Assembly (NCBI GenBank): GCA_016987375.1
Contig: PJRA01000314.1
Location: 565,595 to 583,954 of the forward strand
Direction of reading: 5' to 3'
Length of the DNA stretch: 18,360 nucleotides
From: Brachionus koreanus
Lineage: Eukaryota; Rotifera; Eurotatoria; Ploima; Brachionidae
Of the stretch, positions 10,531 through 18,360 are shown piece by piece; position 1 is the stretch's first letter, and every line of letters starts with the position of its first letter. The notes under the pieces are model-generated. The model made no database searches. It was not told the origin of the DNA and worked only from the letters and a program-made list of their open reading frames with translations. The position numbers and the translations under genes are program-made.

Positions 10531-11315
10531 TAAATAGATTTAAAATTCATATAATAATTGATTTTGCGAGAGAAAAAAAAACTCACAATTAGCTGAAATT
10601 ATTAGTATTTTAAATACTAATAATAAATGTTGTATTTTAAATCAAAACTAAAATTTGAAATCTGAATTTTTAAATGGAAAGGAAATAGGATTTTTATAAT
10701 TGTGTCGATTTTTATAGAAAATTTACTAAAGTTCTTAATAATTTAAAAGCTTTTTGAATTAAGATAAATATTTGATTGATGGTTAAGTTTATCGATTTAA
10801 ATCCCTCGTCTTTGTTAATTGCATTATTGAGAACTTGGACGGCTTTTGTTTAAACAAAAAGCATTCAAATTATTCAGAACTTTATTGAATTTTGATAGTT
10901 TGAATTTTATCTTAATTGTTTTTTTTTTAATTTTAATTTTGAACAATTATTAGATAAATTATTATATCTCATGGGAACAATTCGTGAGAGGTTCAAGATA
11001 TCAATAAAATAAAAATAATTACAATAATTTTCTTCGTTTATCAGAAAAATGTTTGATTTGACAAGTTTAAGGCTGTTTTGCGTGTCATAAAAAATAGATT
11101 TGCAGTATTTCAGGCACATCCAAAAAGAATTTAACAAGCAATAAAGCTAAATTCTGTATAATAATCGATACGATAGTAACAATCCTATTTCCTTTCCATT
11201 TAGAAATTCAGATTTTGAATTTCATTCAATTTAATTTAAAACATTTTAGTTAATTGCGAGTTTTCAATAATTATAATAATTTTAAATCTATTAACTATAA
11301 AATTCCGAGGCTAAT
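10531..11315. mobile_element. Long imperfect inverted repeat (foldback-like element)
   Basis: The left arm (about 10531-10730) reappears inverted as the right arm (about 11140-11315). The core is exact over 21 bp: 10672-10692 against 11181-11201. On the inner side the arms stay similar through a CGATT-containing stretch (10703-10717 against 11155-11172). On the outer side they stay similar through ATAGATTTAAAATT, TTGCGAG/CTCGCAA and CAATTAGCTGAAA-like blocks. The left arm contains an extra palindromic segment (10599-10623) that the right arm lacks. The spacer of about 410-480 bp has no supported gene; an open stretch of 76 codons on the minus strand at 10907-11137 has no recognisable motif. 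This suggests a foldback or TIR element, or a local inverted duplication. Target-site duplications were not found. Confidence 0.6.
10599..10623. repeat. Perfect 25-bp palindrome
   Basis: A 12-bp arm, TTATTAGTATTT, at 10599-10610 is followed by one T and its exact reverse complement at 10612-10623. It sits inside the left arm of the larger inverted repeat and is missing from the right arm, so it looks like a later insertion or local expansion. Confidence 0.85.
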
Positions 11316-14236
11316 TCGAAATTTTAACATAAAATTTTACAAAAACTATTAAATTTTCTAATACTAGAACCTATTGACTCATAATTGAATGTCTCAAGGC
11401 CTAAACATTTATCTTAAAAGATTCAAATTAATTCTTATTTATCTAGCTAATCTAGGAGAAATTTTAATTAAAGTTTCTGGAAAATTTAGAATTTTATTTA
11501 TTTTCTTATATATTTATAAGTTCTTAATTATTTAATAAATTAAACAAAATTGTAAATTTATTAATCGAAATTTTTTTTTATAAATTTAATCAAGAATTTC
11601 ATAAAAAAAATAAGATAAAATTGAAACCCGATATTTTTTTTTAAATTTTATATTTTTAATCTAAAGAATAAGGCATGAAAATTATTAAAAATAAATGACA
11701 ATTTAGTTAAACAAATCGCTTAAAAATTTAGAACCAAATTTTAACCAAAGTTTGCCAACTTCTAAATTTTGTCCAACAAACGTTTTGTTTATCTTAAAAG
11801 ACTTGATACATTTTCTACAATTTAGAAAACTTTTATTTAATGTTTTTTACCTATCTTAAAATATACTTTTAGCACAAAAAAAATAAAAATTCAAATTTTT
11901 AGTTCAAAATGGATTGAAAATGAGAAAAAAAAATTAACTTGTAATGTTCTTTTGTGTCTTTTTATGGAAAGGTTTGTTAAGAAAAGGATAGTTTTATAAA
12001 TACAAAATGGATAAATTATACAAAAGGACATAAAAGAATAATAAAAAAAAGCCCATTTTATAACCTGATTTTATTTTTAAAGGTAAGAATTTATAAAAAT
12101 TCAAAATAGAATAGTTTCTCTTTAGGATTGAAAAAAAATTATTTCCGAACCGTTCATCATGATAAAATTTTGATTTTTTGTATTGTATTAATTTTGTTTC
12201 TTCTTTTATACTCAAAAAGCAAACTGTATTCAAATTTACGCAAATAAGGTAAATAAGTTAAACGTATACTATCAATAAAAAATGGCAACATGATTTCAAA
12301 TCTGGTTTCACATAGAATAAAAATTAAATGTGCAAATAAAATATTTAATTAGAATATATAATTTTTTGCTTCTATAAATAGTATGAAATAAAAAATTTTT
12401 GGTTTTTAACAAAGATTAGATTATTTTCTATTAATGTCAATATAATTTAATATAGATATCAAAATAGATTTGAAAAAATTTAGAAAAAAACAAGAAAACA
12501 GTTATTAATCGATATTATCAATAGTGAATCATTATTAAAACTATTATTAAAACATTATGACATCTATTAGAAACGAAAGCAAATTTTTTCTTCAAAATTC
12601 AAAATCATTTTTAATTAGTTTTCACAAAATTTTAAAAAAGTAAGATCACTTTTTTTTTATTTTAATCAAACAAAGAAGGATAAAAAATTGTGTCATTAAT
12701 CGATGTGATTTTTAAAGCAGAATTTTTTTATTTTAAAAAAGTTGGAATATTCTCAGATTTCTTTAATTTTGATTAAATTTTATCGAAATTTTAATACTAA
12801 GCTTCTTGTTTCAATAAAGAATATTTTATTAAATATGAGATAATTTATTTTATTAATTTACATTTTTGCGACAAATCTTAAATTTCATTAATTCTCTCAA
12901 AATAATAAGTAAATAAACTATTGACCTCGTTGATTAATATTTGGAAAAAAGGATCAAAATTAAATTTCCCATATTTTAAAAGTTTGCTTTGGAAATTTTA
13001 ATTTTTATTGAAAAGAAGTGATAAATAATTTAAACTTAAATTAAATTTATATTTACAATTGATAAATTTTTATGCGAAGAAAAATATAAATCGACTATCA
13101 ATGATGTTCTTAAGTATTAAGAATTAGGAAAGGATGCATTCGAAAAGCAACTATTTGGTTCAGCAAGCTTAAATTTTTACCAAAAAAACTAAATCAATTT
13201 CTATCATTCAAACATCAGCATAATTCAAATTCAAAATTTTAGAATAATATTAAAAAATTTATTTATTTGGGGCTTTTTTTATTAAAAAAAATTAAAGATT
13301 TAAACTAAACATATTATCTCGAAAAATAATATTTTTAATAGTGAAACACTTTTTTTTTATTTTTAATTTCATTCTTGAAAAAATGTGTTTTTTTTAGATA
13401 TTTAGAATTGAATTCCTTAACATTAGAGGATTTTTTCTTTTAAGTACTATTGTTCAATTTTTAGAGATGATTTATATCAGAAAATGATAGAGACTTTTAA
13501 CGATTTGGCTGAAAAAAAGAGCTTGTTTTCAATATAACAATAATTAAAACAACCCTTTTTTTTATTCTAAATTAATTGATCTTTCAAGTGAAAATGAAAA
13601 TTAAGCTCTTGGATATATAATTAAGTGTTCAAAAGCTTTCAATCGAAAATTTTGGTTACAGACTACTTAAATCCTAGGACGAATCTTTAATTTTTTTTTT
13701 TTTTAAATAGATTTTTTTTATAGAAAGATTGATTAAAAAAATCATTTTAAATTACTAAAAAATATCTGTTTCTGTCTATTAAATGTAAAACGTAAGAGAA
13801 AACAAATCAAATGGGGGTGATCTAAATGTGATTTTTGCTCTTCTAATTATTTGACTGAAATCTGTAGTCGATCAGTGATTTTAGTAATGATTATCTTTAA
13901 GAAAGAGCTTATTAATTTTTTTATTATATTGAAGAAAATTTAAAAAAATTTTAATTAAAAATCACATTTCATTCTAAAATTTTAAAATATTTAATGACAA
14001 ATCCCTGCTTTATTTAAAGATTTTACGTATAATAGGCTGTGTCTTTAATTTTTTCTCAAACATATACTAATTAGATAGTTGAGCTTTTAAAAAATTCTAA
14101 AAATCTTTCAATTTTTTTGCAAAAACGCGGTTTTTATCTTTTTATTCTAATATTTAAAAATTTAACATGATAAAATTGTTTAAAACTATGAAAAATAAAA
14201 TTAATTTAAAAAAAAATCCTTTTTATAGATATAAAA
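11316..14236. other. Gene-free AT-rich DNA upstream of the receptor gene
   Basis: Nearly 3 kb with no supported gene on either strand. A minus-strand open stretch at 11994-12233 (79 codons) is Lys/Phe/Leu-rich and shows no motif. A short coding-looking fragment at about 13127-13190 on the plus strand is too short to judge. The last bases before the receptor ATG include a pyrimidine-rich tract ending in TTTTTATAG (14220-14228), which could be a 3' splice site joining a non-coding 5' exon. No TATA box or other promoter element can be told apart from the AT-rich background. Confidence 0.55.
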
Positions 14237-15394
14237 ATGATTGTAGATCAAGAATCCACAAAAATTGATTATACCAATTCGACAGAAGACTTTTTTTATG
14301 TAGAAGAAGTGGATTTTTTGGACATGAAAATAATCAGTACTCTTTTGATTGTAATTATATGCATTGGAACATTCGGCAACATTTTGAATATAATTATTTT
14401 TAGCAAAAAAAACATGCGTCAGATTTCCACATTCAGATTCTTGTTGTATCTATCGATATCAGACCTGCTTGTTTTGCTATTTTGCTCCACAGATGCTCTA
14501 GCACGTTTCGGCTTTCAGGTCGAAATACGCTCAAGCCATGTCATTTTGTGCAAAATTCATACATTTTTGACTTATTTCCTAACCCACTTAAGCAGCATTA
14601 TTCTGATGGTAATAAGCATTGACCGAGCCTTAGTGGTCACCAACAAATCGTTCAGTGACATACTGTTCGGAAGTAAAAAAAGAAATTCTACTAAAAAAGG
14701 CCGACTGAAAAACATTGATTCAATCGAGTCTAGAAAATTCGGCTTTTGCTTGCAGGACATAAAATGGTTCTTATACAAATTGCACCGAGTCGATTTAACA
14801 ATTGGTTGCGTCTTCATTGCTCTATTTTTACTAAATAGTCACTTTTTATTCATAAAATTAAATCTAATTGTGGAAAATAATTCAACCAGCAATGGGCAAT
14901 TTTATATTTGTTTTCCTTTGCCAGACACCGGCTATTTTAATTTTCTAAATCACATCTGGGTGTTCATCGACATAGGGATCTATTCAATGATTCCATTTAT
15001 AATCATGAGCGTCTGTTCTGTGATCATACTGACTCGAATTAGAAGCAAAAGCAAAAAATACTTCGAAAAACTAGTGAATAAAAACAATGAGCAACAAAGA
15101 ACCAACATATCGAAGCGCTTGAGACGCAATAGACAACTTTTATACATGCTGTTGTTGACTAATTTGTATTTTTTACTCAGTATGCTGCCCTACTGTGTCA
15201 TGTTTATTTTGTTCAAAGGAAAAAAAAGTGAGTCTAGCATTGAACAGCCATTGGTACATACGCTACTTTATACCAACAATGCAATTAATTTTCTATTTTA
15301 TGGATTTTCATCGCAAAAATACCGAAAAGAGTTGTATTCACTGTTTTCTAGCAAATTCAAAGAAAATGAACATGTTTTTTTAACTAGAATATAA
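14237..15394 (+). CDS. Class A (rhodopsin-family) G-protein-coupled receptor, peptide-receptor type
   Basis: An uninterrupted 385-residue seven-transmembrane receptor of the plasma membrane. The N-terminus (1-30) is acidic with an N-glycosylation site (NST, 14-16). TM1 is about 31-56 with the GN motif (N48), and TM2 about 66-88 with SISDLL (D76, the conserved TM2 aspartate). C105 opens TM3, which ends in DRA (129-131) in place of DRY. TM4 is about 186-207, followed by an extracellular loop with two N-glycosylation sites (214-217) and C225, the partner of C105. TM5 is about 238-266 with P253, and TM6 about 301-326 with P318 but Met at the usual toggle Trp. TM7 is about 338-357 with NFLFY (351-355) in place of NPxxY, then helix 8. 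The second intracellular loop is very long (about 134-184) and basic. The ATG is the first in frame and gives a normal N-terminus. The coding stretch is clearly less AT-rich than its flanks. The class is certain. A ligand (FMRFamide-like or other neuropeptide) is only a guess. Any further exons would be 5' and non-coding. Confidence 0.93.
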   Translation: MIVDQESTKIDYTNSTEDFFYVEEVDFLDMKIISTLLIVIICIGTFGNILNIIIFSKKNMRQISTFRFLLYLSISDLLVLLFCSTDALARFGFQVEIRSSHVILCKIHTFLTYFLTHLSSIILMVISIDRALVVTNKSFSDILFGSKKRNSTKKGRLKNIDSIESRKFGFCLQDIKWFLYKLHRVDLTIGCVFIALFLLNSHFLFIKLNLIVENNSTSNGQFYICFPLPDTGYFNFLNHIWVFIDIGIYSMIPFIIMSVCSVIILTRIRSKSKKYFEKLVNKNNEQQRTNISKRLRRNRQLLYMLLLTNLYFLLSMLPYCVMFILFKGKKSESSIEQPLVHTLLYTNNAINFLFYGFSSQKYRKELYSLFSSKFKENEHVFLTRI

Positions 15395-15464
15395 TTTATA
15401 TTTAATTTAGTTTTTTCTTTTAGAAAAAGAAATGAGTTTATTTTTTTTGTTTAATTAAAATCCA

Positions 15465-15480
15465 ATGTAAATATTTACAT
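15465..15480. promoter_or_regulatory. Perfect 16-bp palindrome in the receptor 3' flank
   Basis: ATGTAAATATTTACAT equals its own reverse complement and lies about 70 bp after the receptor stop codon. It contains GTAAATA on both strands, close to a forkhead-type core. In DNA this AT-rich a chance origin is quite possible, so its role is unproven. Confidence 0.3.
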
Positions 15481-15520
15481 ACAAATAATTGACAATTATA
15501 TGCGGTGATTTTCAATCGAA

Positions 15521-15526
15521 AATAAA
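15521..15526 (+). terminator. Candidate poly(A) signal for the receptor transcript
   Basis: AATAAA about 127 bp after the receptor stop codon, followed by T-rich DNA. The hexamer is common by chance in this composition, so this is only the most likely of several candidates. Confidence 0.35.
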
Positions 15527-15663
15527 TTTTAGTTTTTTATTTTTTTTCAATCTTTTACATTTAAAATCTAGTATATTTTTGCAAAAATTTTTTAAACTTT
15601 GTTTTTTTCTTTTAAAAATAAAATTTTCAATTTTCAAACAATTTTTATTTTTAATTTTTTTTG

Positions 15664-15846
15664 GGCAAAATGAAAATAATTTTACATTTTCATATTTTTA
15701 GATTTTTTGAGCAGTTTTTCAGAAAATAAAAAAAACTCTCTCAAATTATTTGGTGAACAAAATAAAAATTAAAAATTTTCTGAAATATTGCACAAAAAAT
15801 CTAAAAATATGAAAATGTAAAAATGTAAAATTATTTTCATTTTGCC
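15664..15846. repeat. Inverted repeat able to form a long hairpin
   Basis: The left arm 15664-15727 pairs with the right arm 15775-15846 around a 47-base loop. The outer 46-54 bases match exactly apart from one 8-base unit (AATGTAAA on the right-arm strand), which is present twice on the right and once on the left. The inner 18 bases pair with a few mismatches. The outer ends read GGCAAAATG and CATTTTGCC. Both sides are flanked by A(T)nG, which might be a target-site duplication but is too simple to trust. It probably is a MITE-like palindromic element lying about 270 bp downstream of the receptor stop. Confidence 0.8.
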
Positions 15847-16679
15847 ATTTTTTGTAACTATCGTCTTCAATTGAGAATTCATTTAGTGGGGTTGACATTT
15901 TTTTAATTAAATTAAGAAGAATTTTAATTTTTTGATTTTAATTTGAAATTTTTTTGTTCATAAATTAAATTTTATAGAAAATAAATGTTGATTTCATTTC
16001 CAAAACAGATAAAGATAAATAATTAAAAAAAAATTCATTAATCAACTAATTTATCAAAAAATCAATAAATTGATTCACTAAAATTTCTTCACTATTTTCA
16101 CTTGGTTGACGTTGCAATGAAGGGCAAGGTTTTTTTACCTTTTTTTGTCAAAATTACAGATACAACATTTTTTAAGCGATTCATTTTAATCGATTTCAAT
16201 TTTCCAAATTTTGGTTATCTGTTTTAGATTAGATTAGATTAGCACTTAAAAAAACTTTTTAGGTGATAATTAAATGATCTTGTTGTAGAAAAAAATATAT
16301 GAATATATAAAAAATAAGTGAATCAAAATTTTTTTCCTGTTTGAAATACAAAATGGCAATTGCCGAAATAATGATTTTATTTTTTAAATTAAAATATATA
16401 AATTTGAAACATGATTCAATGATTTGAAAATCAATCTTATAATTCAACACAATTAAAAGGATATGTGCAATATCGGTTAAATTTCAAAGCACTCATTAAC
16501 ATGTAAAATATTTCTTTCTAATGAAAAAATGTTCCCTATTTATTAGAGTCATGAAAAATAATTAATTAGTATAAATTTTTTTTTTAAATTTATTAAAAAA
16601 AAAACAAAGTATTAAATATTTACAAAATTAGATAAATAAATAAATAAAACATAGAAAAATTAATTTAATATTTCTTTAA
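15847..16679. other. Gene-free AT-rich DNA with a small TTAGA microsatellite
   Basis: No gene is supported. Positions 16224-16242 hold nearly four copies of the pentamer TTAGA. A minus-strand open stretch at 16259-16450 is an Ile/Phe-rich string typical of chance frames in AT-rich DNA. Confidence 0.6.
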
Positions 16680-17040
16680 GAACTGACGGTTCTTTTTTGT
16701 TATGCCAACATTATCATTATGCTATCAAAATGCTCTTTAACGATCTCATCCATATAGATGAGTCTCCACTAGTTTACACCAAGAATCATAGTTGCATACC
16801 CTGAATGAAAGTTAAAATTATCTATTTGAGAATAATGGTTTACTGAGAAGCAATCCAACATGATTAAATGTTTGTTCTTGTTATTTGTGAATCGTCATAG
16901 CAAACGACAAATGAAATAGGAATTAATACCGCCTTAATCATACCGTAGCATCAAATGTTTTTCATTTACAACAGTACCTAATACCCTTGCGACAGGATTT
17001 TATTGAAAAATTTAGACACATTAAATTTAAAAGGATATCA
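16680..17040. other. GC-richer block, probably degraded coding or mobile DNA, unassigned
   Basis: Base composition changes here: lines such as 16741-16800 hold about 40% G+C, and 16921-16980 about 32%, against roughly 20% nearby. Both strands show stretches longer than expected between stops. The minus strand has KHLIMLDCFSVNHYSQIDNF (about 16873-16815) followed by a stretch ending WRLIYMDEIVKEHFDSIMI. The plus strand has LLCQHYHYAIKMLFNDLIHI and EKQSNMIKCLFLLFVNRHSK in different frames. Each is broken by stops within about 20-60 codons and none matches a family I can name. It is most likely a dead transposon piece or an ancient pseudogene exon; the strand is undecided. Confidence 0.35.
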
Positions 17041-17093
17041 TTTTTTTCTTTAATCCATTATTTAAGGAATTAGTATTTTATTACAGTCTAGAG

Positions 17094-17111
17094 TTCAGGG
17101 CATAGTGAATT
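17094..17111 (+). repeat. 18-bp repeat, copy 1
   Basis: TTCAGGGCATAGTGAATT, identical to 18249-18266 and in the same orientation. A related inverted piece, with 11 of 12 bases matching TTCAGGGCATAG up to one transition and the last two positions, sits at 16794-16805. Confidence 0.8.
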
Positions 17112-18248
17112 TTGGAAAAATATAAAAAAATTTTAAATTAGAATTGCTTTTTTAGTTTAAGTACAAATCTCGTTCTACTGAATTAATAAGCTGATCCAAA
17201 TATTGTGTTTGCAAGAACTCTGTAAAATATTAATTGGAAAATCATTAAAATTATATTGCATAGTTTTCACAATATAAAATTTTGTGTGAACCTAACCTTT
17301 GTATCTGATAATTAATTTTTTGAACATTTGAACTTAAACTAAATTTATAATTTTTTTTATTTCTAGTTCCAAGATCACAGTACCAAGTTAGGTTGTTTTG
17401 GATGATAATAAAATCAAAAGTGACTAAAACTCTTCTAAAATCAACAAAGCGAAATGCTTAATTATTCAATAGTTGATTGATATGCCAATTCTTTGAATCA
17501 TTCTATGAATTATTTTAATCATGGAAAAATTTGCCAAAAGAAGAAATATCAGCAATGACTGTTAACAGTTTCAAGGCCCAATAGCCTTAATGACCAAGGG
17601 CTAATTAAATTATATTTGTGTTAAATATTCTTAACCTTGAATGTGTACACATATAATGTAAGCCTAGAAAAATTTGTATTTTCTTTGTATTTTTTAATGT
17701 GTATATGTATGTACTTAAATTTAATAAATTTTCAGCTTAAAAATTTAATTTTGAAATTAAAAAAATTTCTCTATTCAAGAAAGACTCAAAGATTCTTTGT
17801 ATAAAATGCGAATTACATAGATGCTGTTGCTATAAATCATTTCATTTGAGAAAGAAATTGAAGAAAAAGAGTGTGTTCATCACCTACTTTGATCATATCT
17901 AGAAACAATTTTTTTTTTATATTTTCAAAAATCATAAAAAAAGTTTTAGAGCAGCTATTAATAAATTATTAGCAAAAATAAGCTTGAATCTAAAACAAAT
18001 CCATGCGGGCACTCATTTAAAGTTAGAGGTTTAGATTTTTAGATTAAATTCTAATTATCTGAAGTCTATTTTCAAAAGAATTTGATAAATGCCCAAAGAG
18101 GAATAATCAAAATCACAATGAAGACGTGATAATTGTTTTCATCTGACCTTTCATTGATTCATCTTATTTAAATTTATTGATTTTAATTTTAATTTTTAAT
18201 AAACTCGGCAACTATTTAGACTTGCTTAATAACCAAAAACCAAGCGTA

Positions 18249-18266
18249 TTCAGGGCATAGTGAATT
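18249..18266 (+). repeat. 18-bp repeat, copy 2
   Basis: Exact second copy of the 18-bp sequence at 17094-17111, 1,155 bp downstream. The flanks of the two copies are not similar beyond a few bases. Confidence 0.8.
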
Positions 18267-18360
18267 AAATTTAAATTGTTAAATTGGATGCAAGCATACC
18301 CAAAATAAAGACAGTTTACTTTTTTCCCTAAGGACTACGGCCAACCAGACCTCCACATCG

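Larger units (their letters stand above)
17041..18360. other. Gene-free AT-rich DNA with a GC-rich right edge
   Basis: No gene is supported. Minor structures include an imperfect stem-loop at 17264-17292 and another around AGCC...GGGCT at about 17582-17603. A slightly GC-richer patch lies at 17530-17620. The last 30 bases (from about 18328) are clearly GC-richer than everything before and may be the beginning of a gene or repeat that lies outside the window; they are too short to identify. Confidence 0.5.

Noticed and set aside
11994..12233. 79-codon minus-strand open frame
   Set aside because: Phe/Leu/Lys-rich, no motif, no context.
14572..14817. Minus-strand open frame inside the receptor gene
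   Set aside because: Antisense shadow of a convincing GPCR coding sequence.
15489..15701. 70-codon plus-strand open frame after the receptor
   Set aside because: Phe/Leu/Lys string from T-rich DNA, running into the hairpin element.
16224..16242. TTAGA repeats considered as an interstitial telomere-like tract
   Set aside because: Only about four units, and not a known animal telomere unit (TTAGGG or TTAGG).
1..18360. tRNA, rRNA, CRISPR arrays or bacterial-type operons
   Set aside because: No cloverleaf with a GGTTCGA-like arm, no rRNA cores and no regularly spaced repeats were seen; the window is eukaryotic in character.
18328..18360. GC-rich right edge considered as an exon or tRNA 3' part
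   Set aside because: About 30 bases at the border are too short to identify, and no tRNA features are visible.

Overview
The window is about 18.4 kb of very AT-rich DNA, with long T/A homopolymer runs, stop codons everywhere and almost no coding density. It contains decayed metazoan-type transposable elements and one intact metazoan-type GPCR, and no operons or ribosome binding sites. It is therefore an animal nuclear genome. My best guess is a small AT-rich invertebrate such as a monogonont rotifer (Brachionus-like). That guess rests on base composition, the style of the single-exon peptide-type GPCR and jockey-like retroelement remnants; it is inference, not proof.

Layout. 1-480: non-coding, with one GC-rich hairpin. 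About 490-835: a compact GC-rich element with inverted ends, probably a non-autonomous DNA transposon. 836-3629: gene-free. 3630-4648 (minus): a dead non-LTR retrotransposon that has lost its RT catalytic core and carries a perfect 118-bp tandem duplication. 4649-7939: gene-free apart from small repeats. 7940-8458 (minus): remains of a Tc1/mariner-like transposase. 8574-8988 (plus): remains of a second, jockey-like non-LTR reverse transcriptase. 8989-10530: gene-free, with a degenerate pentamer-rich patch. 10531-11315: a long imperfect inverted repeat (foldback-like). 11316-14236: gene-free.

14237-15394 (plus): the only intact gene, an uninterrupted 385-residue class A (rhodopsin-family) seven-transmembrane receptor, probably for a neuropeptide or similar ligand. 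15395-16679: its 3' flank, with a perfect 16-bp palindrome, a candidate poly(A) signal and a 183-bp hairpin-forming inverted repeat. 16680-17040: a patch visibly richer in GC that looks like degraded coding or mobile DNA, which I could not assign. 17041-18360: gene-free except for two widely spaced copies of an 18-bp repeat, and a GC-rich right edge that may be the start of something outside the window.

The genes do not form a pathway. The receptor sits alone in a gene desert made of decayed mobile elements. I found no convincing new multi-gene system. The observations most worth following are the receptor's unusual loop and motif changes, the three inverted-repeat structures, and the unassigned block at 16.7-17.0 kb.
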